From Streptococcus sanguinis (GTDB lineage Bacteria; Bacillota; Bacilli; Lactobacillales; Streptococcaceae), in contig NZ_RJMV01000002.1 in assembly GCF_003943735.1 (NCBI RefSeq), positions 291,807 to 347,256 on the forward strand: a stretch of 55,450 bases of DNA. The letters run 5' to 3'. Both the position numbers and the translations under genes were made by a program. The notes beneath the pieces are model-generated. The model saw only the letters and a list, made by a program, of their open reading frames with translations. It ran no database searches and was not told the origin of the DNA. Positions 25,206-33,861 of this stretch are shown here, one piece after another (within the stretch, counting starts at the first letter, position 1; each line of letters opens with the position of its first letter).

Positions 25206-25933
25206 TGGAAAAAAACGATATTGTCTACGGTGTGCATGCGGTGACAGAGGCTCTCGCGGCTAACACTGGAAATAAACTCTACATTCAAGACGACCTGCGT
25301 GGTAAAAAGGTCGACAAAATCAAAGATTTAGCAGCGGAAAAGAAGGTTTCTATCTCATGGACGCCTAAGAAAACCTTGCAGGAAATGACTGACGGAGCTG
25401 TTCATCAGGGCTTTGTTCTGCGGGTGGCTGAGTTCGCCTATACTGACTTCGAGGTGCTGTTGAAAAAAGCAGAGCAGGAAGACAATCCGCTCCTATTGAT
25501 TTTGGACGGACTGACTGATCCGCACAATCTGGGCTCTATCTTGCGGACGGCTGATGCGACCAATGTGGCTGGAGTCATCATTCCCAAGCACAGGGCCGTC
25601 GGTGTGACACCAGTCGTAGCCAAGACCTCAACGGGCGCTATTGAGCATATTCCCATTGCCCGTGTGACCAATCTCAGCCAGACTCTGGACAAGCTCAAGG
25701 AAGCTAGTTTCTGGATTTTCGGGACGGATATGCAGGGGACGCCTTCTCATAAGTGGAATACAGCAGGCAAGCTGGCCCTCATCATCGGCAACGAAGGCAA
25801 GGGGATTTCAACCAATATCAAAAAGCAGGTGGACGAGATGATTTCCATTCCCATGAATGGGCATGTCCAGAGCCTCAATGCCAGTGTCGCAGCAGCTATT
25901 CTCATGTATGAAGTCTTTCGCAATCGCCTATGA
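25205..25933 (+). CDS. rlmB: 23S rRNA (guanosine-2'-O-)-methyltransferase, TrmH family
   Basis: 242 residues. The substrate-binding N-terminal domain (DIVYGVHAVTEALAANTGNKLYI) and the SPOUT knot domain with LDGLTDPHNLGSILRTADA, IIGNEGKGIS and SIPMNGHVQSLNASVAAAIL are all present. It methylates the 2'-O of G2251-equivalent in 23S rRNA. The ATG at 25205 is chosen from family length; it appears to be leaderless. Its stop overlaps the next start by 4 bases. Confidence 0.94.
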   Translation: MEKNDIVYGVHAVTEALAANTGNKLYIQDDLRGKKVDKIKDLAAEKKVSISWTPKKTLQEMTDGAVHQGFVLRVAEFAYTDFEVLLKKAEQEDNPLLLILDGLTDPHNLGSILRTADATNVAGVIIPKHRAVGVTPVVAKTSTGAIEHIPIARVTNLSQTLDKLKEASFWIFGTDMQGTPSHKWNTAGKLALIIGNEGKGISTNIKKQVDEMISIPMNGHVQSLNASVAAAILMYEVFRNRL

Positions 25934-26451
25934 AAAGAAAAATCTTACTGGTGGACGGCTACAATATGACGGCCTTTTGGCGGGAAACTCGTCCTTACTT
26001 TAACCGCGGAGAACTAGATGCCGCACGGACGATTCTGCTCCAGAAGCTCAGCAATTATGCCAGCTTTGAAGGACTGGAAGTTATCTGCGTCTTCGATGCC
26101 CAGTATATGCCGGGAGTTCGGCAGACCTACGAGGAGTTTAATGTGACGGTCGTTTTCACTGAAGAGGAGGAAACGGCAGATGACTATATTGAGCGCTTGG
26201 CAGCTGAGCTCAATACACCCAAAAATCAGGTGTCGGTTGCGACTAGCGATCTCAATGAGCAGTGGACTGTCTTCGCCCAAGGAGCTTTGAGAGTATCCGC
26301 TAGAGAGCTAGAGAAGCGAGTGGCTGTTACCAAATCAGACCTCAATAAGCTGAGCGGGAAAATCAATCTGCAAAGACCACCCTTGCGACCGATGGACAGC
26401 CAATCTTTGCGCGATTTACAAAAAATGATGGAGAAAAAAGATGACCTTTAA
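25930..26451 (+). CDS. rae1: Rae1/YacP-type NYN-domain endoribonuclease
   Basis: 173 residues. NYN/PIN-like fold: ILLVDGYNMTAFW with the first Asp, VICVFDAQYMPGVRQ, FTEEEETADDYIERLAAEL and VSVATSDLNEQ supply the acidic metal ligands. B. subtilis Rae1 (YacP) enters the ribosomal A site and cuts mRNA during translation. It starts within the rlmB stop (ATGA) as in B. subtilis, which supports orthology. It overlaps the next gene by 11 bases. Confidence 0.88.
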   Translation: MKRKILLVDGYNMTAFWRETRPYFNRGELDAARTILLQKLSNYASFEGLEVICVFDAQYMPGVRQTYEEFNVTVVFTEEEETADDYIERLAAELNTPKNQVSVATSDLNEQWTVFAQGALRVSARELEKRVAVTKSDLNKLSGKINLQRPPLRPMDSQSLRDLQKMMEKKDDL

Positions 26452-27304
26452 AATTTTAACCGATTCAACAGCAGACTTGCCAGAAAACTGGACCCAGGAA
26501 AATGACGTGCAGGTCCTAGGCCTGACCATTCAGCTAGATGGACAAACCTATGAGACAGTTGGTGCAGGCAAGCTGACCAGCCAAGAACTTCTGGACAAGA
26601 TGGAGTCCGGAAGCAAGCCAACTACCAGCCAGATCAATGTCGGCCAGTTTGAAGATGTCTTTCGCAGCTATGCCAAGGAAGGGATACCAGTTCTCTATGT
26701 AGCCTTTGCTTCAGCCCTATCGGGTACTTATCAGAGCGCAGTCATGGCACGGGAGATAGTCTTGGAAGATTTTCCAGATGCACTGATTCGTATCATTGAT
26801 ACCAAGGCGGCTTCCATGGGGGAAGGACTTTTAGTCATGAAGGCAGCAGAAGCTAGAGCTGCAGGCCAGACCTTGGAGCAGACAGCGGACTTGATTGAGA
26901 GCTTGGTGCCTAAGGTCAAGACTTATTTTCTGGTTGATGACCTCAATCACCTCATGCGGGGCGGTCGGATTTCCAAAACTGCTGCGCTTATGGGGAGCTT
27001 GGTCAATATCAAGCCGATTATCGCTGTCAAGGGAGATGGAACTCTGGACTCGGTCGCTAAGGTTCGCGGTAAGAAGAAGGCGCAGGCCGAAGTAGTCCGC
27101 ATGACTCTGGAAGGAGTTGCTGATCCGCGAGTGGTCATCGCCTATGCAGGTGCCGAAGAGATTGCTGAGAGTTTAAAAGCCCAGCTGCTGGAAAGCGACC
27201 AAGTAGAGGAAGTTCTCCTCATGCCTCTGGGACCTGTCATTTCTACCCATACTGGTCCTGGAACTTTGGGACTCTTTAGTATTGCCCAAGACATTCAAGA
27301 TTAA
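26441..27304 (+). CDS. DegV family fatty-acid-binding protein
   Basis: 287 residues. FKILTDSTADLPENW at the N-terminus, PTTSQINVGQF, ASALSGTYQSAVMA, the RGGRISKTAALMGSLVNIKPII block and the C-terminal GPVISTHTGPGTLGL are the DegV signature. FakB proteins of this family present fatty acids to the kinase FakA, so they recycle exogenous fatty acid. Which fatty acid is bound cannot be told. Starts within the rae1 gene; ribosome site GGAGAAAAAAG. Confidence 0.9.
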   Translation: MTFKILTDSTADLPENWTQENDVQVLGLTIQLDGQTYETVGAGKLTSQELLDKMESGSKPTTSQINVGQFEDVFRSYAKEGIPVLYVAFASALSGTYQSAVMAREIVLEDFPDALIRIIDTKAASMGEGLLVMKAAEARAAGQTLEQTADLIESLVPKVKTYFLVDDLNHLMRGGRISKTAALMGSLVNIKPIIAVKGDGTLDSVAKVRGKKKAQAEVVRMTLEGVADPRVVIAYAGAEEIAESLKAQLLESDQVEEVLLMPLGPVISTHTGPGTLGLFSIAQDIQD

Positions 27305-27348
27305 GAAAACATGAAATCGCTATTTCATAAATAATTGCTTCAAATCTA

Positions 27349-27377
27349 TTGCTTTTGCCTACTATTTTTGATATGAT
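27349..27377 (+). promoter_or_regulatory. rplM-rpsI promoter
   Basis: TTGCTT at 27349-27354, 17-base spacer, TATGAT at 27372-27377 with TGA before it. The start near 27384 lies just ahead of the L13 leader. Confidence 0.8.
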
Positions 27378-27388
27378 AGTAGGCGGTA

Positions 27389-27461
27389 TTGTTTACCCCA
27401 TTTGTAAGGCCCCGGAACCTTTCAAATAACTCGCGGACCGGAACATCCGCCCTGTAAACAA
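27389..27461 (+). ncRNA. L13 ribosomal-protein leader
   Basis: A structured leader before rplM: the closing helix GTTTAC (27391-27396) / GTAAAC (27454-27459) encloses CCCCATTTGTAAGGCCCCGG and CGCGGACCGGAACATCCGCC. This matches the L13 leader family of Firmicutes, through which L13 is thought to limit its own operon's expression. Confidence 0.88.
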
Positions 27462-27486
27462 AAACGATATTTATATAGGAGAAATC

Positions 27487-27933
27487 ATGAACAAAACAAC
27501 ATACATGGCTAAGCCAGGTGAAGTTGAACGCAAATGGTACGTAGTTGACGCTACTGATGTACCTCTTGGACGCCTTTCTGCTGTTGTAGCAAGCGTACTT
27601 CGTGGAAAAAACAAACCAACCTTCACACCACACACTGATACAGGTGACTTCGTAATCGTTATCAACGCTGAAAAAGTAAAATTGACTGGTAAAAAAGCGA
27701 CTGATAAGATCTACTACACTCACTCAATGTACCCAGGTGGATTGAAACAAATCTCAGCAGGTGAGCTTCGCTCTAAGAACGCTGTTCGTTTGATCGAAAA
27801 ATCAGTTAAAGGTATGCTTCCGCACAATACTCTTGGCCGCGCTCAAGGTATGAAGCTGAAAGTATTTGTAGGCGCTGAGCACACTCACGCTGCACAACAA
27901 CCAGAAGTTCTTGATATTTCAGGACTTATCTAA
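27487..27933 (+). CDS. rplM: 50S ribosomal protein L13
   Basis: 148 residues, full length. [40 protein letters not shown] and [12 protein letters not shown] are the conserved L13 blocks. It binds 23S rRNA domain II early in assembly. Codon use is strongly biased, as in highly expressed genes. Ribosome site AGGAGAAATC. Co-transcribed with rpsI 19 bases downstream. Confidence 0.98.
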   Translation: MNKTTYMAKPGEVERKWYVVDATDVPLGRLSAVVASVLRGKNKPTFTPHTDTGDFVIVINAEKVKLTGKKATDKIYYTHSMYPGGLKQISAGELRSKNAVRLIEKSVKGMLPHNTLGRAQGMKLKVFVGAEHTHAAQQPEVLDISGLI

Positions 27934-27952
27934 GGAAAGGAACAAATAAGCT

Positions 27953-28345
27953 ATGTCACAAGCACAATATGCAGGTACTGGACGTCGTAAAAACGCTGTT
28001 GCACGCGTTCGCCTTGTTCCAGGAACTGGTAAAATCACTGTAAACAAAAAAGATGTTGAAGAGTACATCCCACACGCTGACCTTCGCTTGGTTATCAACC
28101 AACCATTCGTAGTTACTTCAACTGTTGGTCAATACGACGTTTTCGTAAACGTTGATGGTGGTGGCTACGCTGGTCAATCAGGCGCTATCCGTCACGGTAT
28201 CGCTCGTGCCCTTCTTCAAGTAGACCCTGACTTCCGCGATTCATTGAAACGCGCAGGCCTTCTTACTCGTGATGCCCGCATGGTAGAACGTAAGAAACCA
28301 GGTCTTAAGAAAGCTCGTAAAGCATCACAATTCTCAAAACGTTAA
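27953..28345 (+). CDS. rpsI: 30S ribosomal protein S9
   Basis: 130 residues. [19 protein letters not shown] at the start, [19 protein letters not shown] in the middle, and the basic tail [14 protein letters not shown] that reaches the P-site tRNA. The 3' end of this gene is the attachment site of the tandem islands: the last 17 codons recur three more times downstream. The gene itself is intact, so the present 3' end may have been supplied by an integrated element without changing the protein. Confidence 0.98.
   Translation: MSQAQYAGTGRRKNAVARVRLVPGTGKITVNKKDVEEYIPHADLRLVINQPFVVTSTVGQYDVFVNVDGGGYAGQSGAIRHGIARALLQVDPDFRDSLKRAGLLTRDARMVERKKPGLKKARKASQFSKR
28295..28345 (+). repeat. att copy 1 (3' end of the intact rpsI)
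   Basis: The last 16 codons and stop of rpsI. Copies at 30335, 35348 and 38020 keep nearly the same peptide ([16 protein letters not shown], with Thr for Pro in copy 2). Copy 4 differs at one base, copy 3 at about 8, copy 2 at about 12. The changes are mostly synonymous. Confidence 0.93.
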
Positions 28346-28370
28346 TCAATACGATTATATCAACGTTTAC

Positions 28371-28406
28371 AGACATTCAAGAATTATTTCTTGGATGTCT
28401 TTTTTG
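28371..28406 (+). terminator. rpsI terminator
   Basis: 13-bp stem AGACATTCAAGAA / TTCTTGGATGTCT with loop TTAT then TTTTT (two G-T pairs). Near-identical hairpins occur after att copy 4 (38096-38129) and at 40521-40555. Confidence 0.9.
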
Positions 28407-28422
28407 TTTCAAAAAATCAAAG

Positions 28423-28454
28423 TTCACCCCAAAATTCACCCCATATTCACCCCA
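28423..28454 (+). repeat. three direct repeats TTCACCCCA, probable integrase arm sites
   Basis: TTCACCCCA at 28423, 28435 and 28446, spaced 11-12 bases, directly after the integrase relic's stop. Short direct repeats next to the recombination core are typical arm-type binding sites for the N-terminal domain of tyrosine integrases. A single TTCACCCCA recurs after att copy 3 near 35456. Confidence 0.65.
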
Positions 28455-28676
28455 TCAATTTTTTAAACTACGAAAAGCAATATCACCTACAGTCTGATTG
28501 ACTTTATCTTTGATATTAACGTAAGTTTTTGTAATCTCTTTATCACTATGAGTAAGAGCTTCTGAGAAGGCTTCAAGAGAAACACCTGCTTGTTTAGCAA
28601 GAGTAGCACCAGTATGTCTTAGTTTGTGTGGTGATGCTGGTGCTAATTCGGGATGTCTTCGTCTGACTGATTTCAT
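28455..28676 (-). pseudogene. tyrosine integrase, C-terminal fragment
   Basis: About 73 residues. SPHKLRHTGATLAKQAGVSL carries the HxxR box, THSDKEITKTYVN carries the second His and the catalytic Tyr, so this is the end of a phage/ICE-type tyrosine recombinase. The rest (first catalytic Arg, core-binding and arm-binding domains, some 300 residues) is missing upstream, where the sequence turns AT-rich without an open frame. It points toward rpsI, as integrases of rpsI-targeting elements do. Non-functional. Confidence 0.88.
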
Positions 28677-28920
28677 CTTGATAAAACTTAAAATTTTTCT
28701 AATTATAACGAAGCATAGTCAAAAAGCTATGACCTCTATATTCACAAAAAAATCCAGACCAATACTAGTCCAGATTTCTTGTCTATTAAACATTCTTTTC
28801 AAAGAATGGAAGAACGGCTGTAACGGCTTTGTCAACGCAATTATTTAACTGTGAGAATCCGACGCACATAAATTTTAAATGGTGTCTCAGTCACATTTAA
28901 ATTTATGAGACGCTTAGACG
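28677..28920. other. AT-rich relic sequence with an inverted repeat
   Basis: No gene seen. CATAAATTTTAAATG (28869) and CATTTAAATTTATG (28895) form an imperfect inverted repeat which, with T-rich flanks, may end the DUF1269 transcript. The rest looks like remains of the deleted integrase end. Confidence 0.4.
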
Positions 28921-29529
28921 TTAGGCTTTCAATTTGTCAAATTTTGCTTTGACATTTGCCTTGAATTCTTCAAGTTTAGCCTTGCGTTCGGCTTTACGTT
29001 CAGCCTTCATTTGTGCACGTGCCTGGTTGTAGAGGTCTTCTTGGACTTGCAGAGCTGCTTCGATTTCGGCTACGACGGTTGCTACATCCCAACGCACGAT
29101 TTGGGTGTCGTACTTGGTGAAGTAAGCATCGATGACTGCTTCGTTGTTTTCTTGCACCAAGGCGACAACGGCTGTTTCGCCGTCGATCAATTTTTGAGAC
29201 ACAACGTCAATCAAGCCAGCTTCTGCCGTATCAACGGTATCACCAGCAGCCAAACCATAGAGGCTGCCAATACCATAACCAAACAAGACGCCGATAGGAC
29301 CACCCAAAAGCCCGATAACTGCACCGAGCAAGCCACCTTCTAGGGTTGCATCCGTCGTTGAATCTTCAAAGTCATAGCGTTCTTTTTCAACGATGTGACC
29401 GTTTTCATTTTTGACCAAGGCGATTTGAGCAACCTTGGTCGTCTGAGTTTGGCGGAAAGCCTTCAAATCCGCAAAGGACTGATAAGCTTCGCTTTCAGTG
29501 TTAAAGACTGAAACTACTAGGTTTTCCAT
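28921..29529 (-). CDS. DUF1269 family protein with glycine-rich hydrophobic hairpin
   Basis: 202 residues. An alpha/beta N-terminal part (LVVSVFNTESEAYQSFADLKAF), a Gly-rich hydrophobic hairpin (GGLLGAVIGLLGGPIGVLFGYGIGSLYGLAAGD, about 85-117) and a long charged C-terminal helix (QMKAERKAERKAKLEEFKANVKAKFDKLKA). The family is found in lactic acid bacteria, often next to a TetR regulator or stress genes, with no proven function. A TetR relic lies directly upstream. Ribosome site AGAGGTAC before the ATG at 29529. Confidence 0.8.
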   Translation of the reverse strand: MENLVVSVFNTESEAYQSFADLKAFRQTQTTKVAQIALVKNENGHIVEKERYDFEDSTTDATLEGGLLGAVIGLLGGPIGVLFGYGIGSLYGLAAGDTVDTAEAGLIDVVSQKLIDGETAVVALVQENNEAVIDAYFTKYDTQIVRWDVATVVAEIEAALQVQEDLYNQARAQMKAERKAERKAKLEEFKANVKAKFDKLKA

Positions 29530-29595
29530 AGTTAGTACCTCTTTTCTAAATATATACGTTCATTATAATACAGTTTCAATCACTTTTCAATCATT

Positions 29596-29960
29596 TTAGT
29601 GCGACATTTTAATTGATATGTCGCGTTTATCAGCGTCAAAGAACAGTTTCAGGCAGCGGTATATCTTTGCCATATCCCAGCCCAGACACTCTGGCGACTC
29701 TGAGTGATTATCAAGAAAGGCGTCCAGCAACATCTTAAAGCCTCCCGTGCAAAAAGTAAATAAATAGTGTTTTTCCTGTATGCCTGTCACACGGCTAAAA
29801 GACCGCTTGACCAAATCTTCCAGAAAATTATAGCAGATATTATGTACCAGCTCTGTGTAGCGAGTCTGATGAGCGTGCCGAATCACATCGACACTTTTAT
29901 AGAATCTGCCAACTGTTTCCTTATGGTCGAATCCTTGAAAGAAGTCGCTTTATTCGTCGG
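29596..29960 (-). pseudogene. TetR-family regulator, C-terminal relic
   Basis: The minus strand reads a helical C-terminal domain (FFQGFDHKETVGRFYKSVDVIRHAHQTRY ... LFTFCTGGFKMLLDAFLDN), similar to ligand domains of TetR regulators. An in-frame TAA lies upstream of this segment (near 29950) and the DNA-binding half is absent. Usually such a gene would control the adjacent DUF1269 gene. Broken and probably not expressed. Confidence 0.55.
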
Positions 29961-29981
29961 TCAAGACAATTAATTTGGCTG

Positions 29982-30360
29982 GTGCAACTGATTCGCCAAG
30001 CTATGAACAAGCAATTATTACCTTTTGAAAGCAAAAATGGCAATTATGAAGGTGAAGCTACTCAGGTCTTAGTTCTTCTATCCAATTACTATGCAGACAA
30101 AAAACTATTTGATGAAAATACAGATGAATATGGAAATATCTTGATTTTAAAGGATTCATCCATCATTTCTAAATTATCGGCTATCCCAGATTTATTAAAA
30201 AGGGGATCTAGTAGGTAACAATAATATCGAATATATCAAAGTACGCAATATTAGGATTTCTTCAGAGGTTGAGTTAGAGTCAGATGTTGATGGGGATAAG
30301 TCGGATAATCTGCCAATAGATATAAAAATACTAGAAAACAGGCTTGAAAAAGGCTCGTAA
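29982..30360 (+). pseudogene. frameshifted gene fragment at the right end of island A
   Basis: The frame from 29982 (QLIRQAMNKQLLPFESKNGNYE ...) stops at 30218 after PDLLKRG. One extra G in the AAAAAGGGG run near 30196-30204 would let it continue as GDLVGNNNIEYIKVRNIRISSEVELESD to the TAA/TAG at about 30360, inside att copy 2. No family recognised, and no ribosome site at the start, so it is probably an internal fragment of a larger element gene. Confidence 0.5.
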
Positions 30361-30385
30361 AGCTAGCCAGTTCTCTAAACGTTAA
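30335..30385 (+). repeat. att copy 2 (rpsI 3' end)
   Basis: Encodes [16 protein letters not shown] and stop in codons different from rpsI at about 12 of 51 bases, so it came from another species' rpsI. It is followed by its own terminator at 30416-30446. Confidence 0.9.
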
Positions 30386-30415
30386 TTCGTTGCTGGACAG
30401 CAGAATACAAACGAA

Positions 30416-30446
30416 AACACTTTGCATCTTGCAAGGTGTTTTTTTC
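30416..30446 (+). terminator. terminator attached to att copy 2
   Basis: 11-bp stem AACACTTTGCA / TGCAAGGTGTT (one G-T pair), loop TCT, then TTTTTC. Confidence 0.85.
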
Positions 30447-30469
30447 TATGAGAACTGGCGGTGCGCAAT

Positions 30470-31147
30470 TAGGATAGCTCTAGCGACTTTAGTCGCATAG
30501 AGATATGCTATGCACAGTTGCCTCAAGAAAACAATGCTTCTTGGTCCACCCTGTTAGACAAGCTTCAAAACCAAGGAATCCAACAGATTTCTCTTGTAGT
30601 TACAGATGGCTTTAAGGGGCTTGAGCAGATTATCAGTCAGGCTCACCCATTAGCTAAACAACAATGTTGCTTAATTCATATTAGTCGAAATCTAGCTAGT
30701 AAAGTGAAACGAGCAGATAGAGCGGTTATTCTGGGGCAATTTATAATGATTTATCGTGCTGAAAATTTAGAAATGGCAGGACAAGCTTTAGAGGACTTTC
30801 TCGCCGAATGGAAACCAAAGTATAGGAAAGTCATGGAAAGTCTGGAGAAGACGGATAATCTTTTAACTTTTTATCAGTTTCCCTACCAGATTTGGCACAG
30901 CATGTATTCGACAAACCTCATTGAGTCTCTTAACAAAGAAATCAAACATCAAACGAAAAAGAAGGTTCTTTTTCCTAATGAGGAGGCTCTGGAACGTTAC
31001 TTAGTTACGTTGTTTGAAGATTATAATTTCAAGCAAAGTCAACGAATCCATAAAGGGTTTGGTCAATGTTCTGATACACTTGAAAGCTTATTTAATTAAC
31101 ACTCCGTAACTCTACTTAAGTGTTTACACATAATTATTGACAGTATC
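30470..31147 (+). pseudogene. IS256-family transposase, 3' half relic
   Basis: An open frame (about 194 residues to the stop at 31099) carries SLVVTDGFKGLEQII, CLIHISRNLASKV and STNLIESLNKEIKHQTKKKVLFPNEEAL: the second Asp and the Glu of the IS256-type DDE triad. The first Asp and the N-terminal DNA-binding half are missing. AGTGTTTACACATAATTATT near 31119 resembles the right end of such an element. Defective; it marks an insertion into island B after integration. Confidence 0.8.
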
Positions 31148-31229
31148 AAAAAATAAAGTATATTGTTTTCATCATAATATAATTAAATATCAGTATAGAG
31201 AATTTTATCTATATATCAGATATCAGCAA

Positions 31230-31258
31230 TTGCTTTTGCTGTCATTTTTCGCTACAAT
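31230..31258 (+). promoter_or_regulatory. promoter of the DUF6110-ATPase operon
   Basis: TTGCTT at 31230-31235, 17-base spacer, TACAAT at 31253-31258. AT-rich partial palindromes (GATATCAGCAATTGC) lie over the -35 and could bind a regulator. Confidence 0.65.
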
Positions 31259-31279
31259 AGTTACAAGGAGGAAATAAAC

Positions 31280-31558
31280 ATGTTAAAAGAAGTATTAAAC
31301 GTCGCAAAAGTTGCGAAAAAATCATCTCTCTTCTTAGGAGGGGTAGCATTTGGGACGCTTGGCTTGAAAGTCTTAGCAAGTAAAGAAGCTAAGAAAGGCT
31401 ATTCTAAGGCCTTGGCTAAAGCTTACAAATTGAAAGATGGACTGGATGCATCTGTTTCTGTTGTAAAACAACACGGTGATGATGTTTTACAAGACGCTAA
31501 ATATTTATACGAACAGGAAAAGAAAGAAGAACAATTAGATAGCCTGACAGGTGAATAA
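31280..31558 (+). CDS. DUF6110 family protein
   Basis: 92 residues. A hydrophobic N-terminal stretch (SSLFLGGVAFGTLGLKVLAS, likely one membrane helix or hairpin) and a Lys/Glu-rich helix. Proteins of this type are found directly before heavy-metal P-type ATPases of Firmicutes and may assist them; the mechanism is unknown. Ribosome site AAGGAGG, 8 bases before the ATG. The ATPase starts 1 base after its stop. Confidence 0.82.
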   Translation: MLKEVLNVAKVAKKSSLFLGGVAFGTLGLKVLASKEAKKGYSKALAKAYKLKDGLDASVSVVKQHGDDVLQDAKYLYEQEKKEEQLDSLTGE

Positions 31559-31559
31559 T

Positions 31560-33623
31560 ATGTCTTTTAAAGTGCTACACAGAGGATATCAACATATCCG
31601 ATTATCGTCCTCGTTTTCACTGACCTTGGATATTCAAGATTATCTTCGTTCCTTGGCTAAAGATGAAAAAGGGATCGACTCTATTCAGTTTTATATGGAT
31701 CAGCAGCACTTTACTCTACGTATGAAAGAAGGCTTCTCTGTATTAGAAAATGCAGAGGCCTTTTTAAAAAAAATTGACAAGGGGAAAGTTTCGGACTTGA
31801 TGACTCTTCCCATTCGTAGAGAAGAGAGTGCTTATTCAATTGTATCGGGTGCAGCGATTAAGCGTTTGCTGTTTCGAAGTTTTGTACCCTACCCTATTCG
31901 TTATATTTGGACTTGTTATCAGGCTTTGGGTTATGTCAAAGAAGCCTATCAAACTTTAGCGCGCAAGGAACTAACCATGGAGGTCTTGGACTGTTCGGCC
32001 ATTTTGTTGTCCTTGTTTATGAACCAATCCAAGACAGCTAGCAACATCATGTTTATGCTTGATTTGGGTAATCATCTGGATCAGTGGTCTTTAAAAAAAA
32101 CAGCAACAGATTTGGAACAAAGCCTTCTTGCTAAAGAAAGTGATGTTTTCTTAGTGCGGGGAGACATGGTCATCAGCATCAAGAGTTCTGATGTTCAAGT
32201 AGGTGATGTATTAGTTGTCTCCCAAGGGAATGAAATCTTGTTTGACGGCCAAGTGGTTTCAGGATTAGGCATGGTCAATGAGAGTTCCTTGACTGGAGAG
32301 AGCTTCCCTGTTGAAAAGAAAGAGGGAGATTCTGTATGTGCGAATACTGTTTTGGAAACAGGAGAGTTAAGAATTCGTGTGACTGATAATCAGATAAACA
32401 GTCGTATTTTGCAACTCATCAATCTGATGAAAAAATCTGAAGAGAGTAAGAAGACAAAACAACGTCATTTTATTAGGATGGCAGACAAGGTTGTAAAATA
32501 TAACTTCTTAGGTGCTGGTTTGACTTATCTGTTAACAGGTTCGTTTTCAAAAGCCATTTCCTTTTTATTGGTGGATTTTTCATGTGCTCTAAAAATATCC
32601 ACACCTGTAGCCTACCTTACGGCCATAAAGGAAGGTCTAAATCGAGAAATGGTTATTAAAGATGGTGATGTATTAGAAAAATATCTGGAAGTGGATACTT
32701 TCTTGTTTGATAAAACGGGTACCATCACGACGAGTTATCCTTTGGTTGAAAAGGTTCTTCCTTTCGGAGATTATACTGAGAAAGATATTTTAAGAATAAG
32801 TGCATGTTTGGAGGAACATATCTATCATCCTATTGCCAATGCAATTGTTAAACAAGCTGAAATTGAAGGCATTGAACACGAAGAAATGCATGGCAAGCTT
32901 CAGTATGTTGCAAGCAAAGGGATTAAATCGCAAATTGATGGTCAATCGGTTGTCATTGGAAATTATGTACTAATGCAAGACGAACAGGTAAGAATTAGTT
33001 CTGAGCAGCTGGCCTTGATTGAGCAATATAAGACTCATTACAATTTATTGTTTTTGGCTTATAAGAAAGAATTAATTGGGATGTTTTGTATCCACACTCC
33101 CTTGAGAAGCGAGGCGAAAGTTGCATTGAAAAAGCTAAAGCGCCAAGGGAAAAAACTGATTCTGGCAACTGGTGATACGTTGGCTAGAACAGAAGAGTTG
33201 GTTAAAGATCTGCCATTTGACAACGTTTATACTGATTTAAAACCAGATGGTAAGTTTCAGTTGGTTCAGGAATTACAGAAAGCTGGCCGAACTATTTTGA
33301 TGGTTGGAGACGGGTTAAACGACTCTGCTGCCTTGACGCTTGCAGATATTGGGGTTGTGATGAATGAAAGTGCTGATATTTCTAAGCAGATGAGTGATAT
33401 TTTATTATTAGATAATCGTTTAGATTTCTTCGAGGAATTGAATTCTTTATCTGAATCGTTGCAGAAATTAATTCAAAGAAATATTCAAGAAACAGTTGTA
33501 ATAAATGGAAGTTTAATTGGATTTGGGTTGTTAAATTGGTTAAGCCCATCTAATCTTTCGATATTGCACAATCTGACTACTTTAAGAATCGTCCTTCGTA
33601 GTCTTTCTATTAAAACTAGGTAA
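31560..33623 (+). CDS. heavy-metal P1B-type ATPase with FSC in place of CPC
   Basis: 687 residues. N-terminal region without a CxxC metal-binding motif; actuator TGES near 247; phosphorylation site DKTGT with Asp near 384; hinge VGDGLNDSAAL near 582. In the metal-binding transmembrane helix the usual CPCALG is DFSCALKISTP (about 337-348): the first Cys is Phe and the Pro is Ser. This variant occurs with DUF6110 partners and may change metal choice (not classic Cu/Cd). ATG at 31560 preferred to GTG at 31551 because AGGTG is correctly spaced. Confidence 0.88.
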   Translation: MSFKVLHRGYQHIRLSSSFSLTLDIQDYLRSLAKDEKGIDSIQFYMDQQHFTLRMKEGFSVLENAEAFLKKIDKGKVSDLMTLPIRREESAYSIVSGAAIKRLLFRSFVPYPIRYIWTCYQALGYVKEAYQTLARKELTMEVLDCSAILLSLFMNQSKTASNIMFMLDLGNHLDQWSLKKTATDLEQSLLAKESDVFLVRGDMVISIKSSDVQVGDVLVVSQGNEILFDGQVVSGLGMVNESSLTGESFPVEKKEGDSVCANTVLETGELRIRVTDNQINSRILQLINLMKKSEESKKTKQRHFIRMADKVVKYNFLGAGLTYLLTGSFSKAISFLLVDFSCALKISTPVAYLTAIKEGLNREMVIKDGDVLEKYLEVDTFLFDKTGTITTSYPLVEKVLPFGDYTEKDILRISACLEEHIYHPIANAIVKQAEIEGIEHEEMHGKLQYVASKGIKSQIDGQSVVIGNYVLMQDEQVRISSEQLALIEQYKTHYNLLFLAYKKELIGMFCIHTPLRSEAKVALKKLKRQGKKLILATGDTLARTEELVKDLPFDNVYTDLKPDGKFQLVQELQKAGRTILMVGDGLNDSAALTLADIGVVMNESADISKQMSDILLLDNRLDFFEELNSLSESLQKLIQRNIQETVVINGSLIGFGLLNWLSPSNLSILHNLTTLRIVLRSLSIKTR

Positions 33624-33680
33624 GAGACCGAGAAGCTGAGGTTATAAAAACTAAAAGGAGTTGTCTCATTTGAGAATAAC

Positions 33681-33752
33681 GGCTCTTTGTCAACTGTAGT
33701 GGGTTGATGGAAAATTATACCCTGGAGAGGACCAAATTGGTTCTCTCCTTTT
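33681..33752 (+). mobile_element. ISL3-like terminal remnant with hairpin
   Basis: GGCTCTTTGTCAACTGTAGT followed by GGGTTGA resembles the terminal repeat of ISL3-family elements common in streptococci. The attached hairpin GGAGAGGACCAA / TTGGTTCTCTCC with TTTT matches the terminator that sits inside such ends. No transposase remains. It may also terminate the ATPase operon. Confidence 0.55.
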
Positions 33753-33861
33753 AAATATTGAAAAAACCATTGGCAGTGGACATACTTTAAGACTATATAT
33801 TTCTGAAACTAGTTTCACAATACAAATATTGACATGCAATTATTAATTGGTGGATTTGAAG

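Larger units (their letters stand above)
28346..30334. mobile_element. island A: first segment of the rpsI tandem array (decayed)
   Basis: Bounded by att copies 1 and 2. It holds arm-type repeats and a C-terminal integrase relic at the left, an apparently intact DUF1269 gene, a TetR relic and a frameshifted gene at the right. No intact mobility gene remains, so it cannot move by itself. Confidence 0.75.

Noticed and set aside
28624..28848. 74-residue plus-strand open frame next to the integrase relic
   Set aside because: Overlaps the integrase on the opposite strand, has no ribosome site and no recognisable family.
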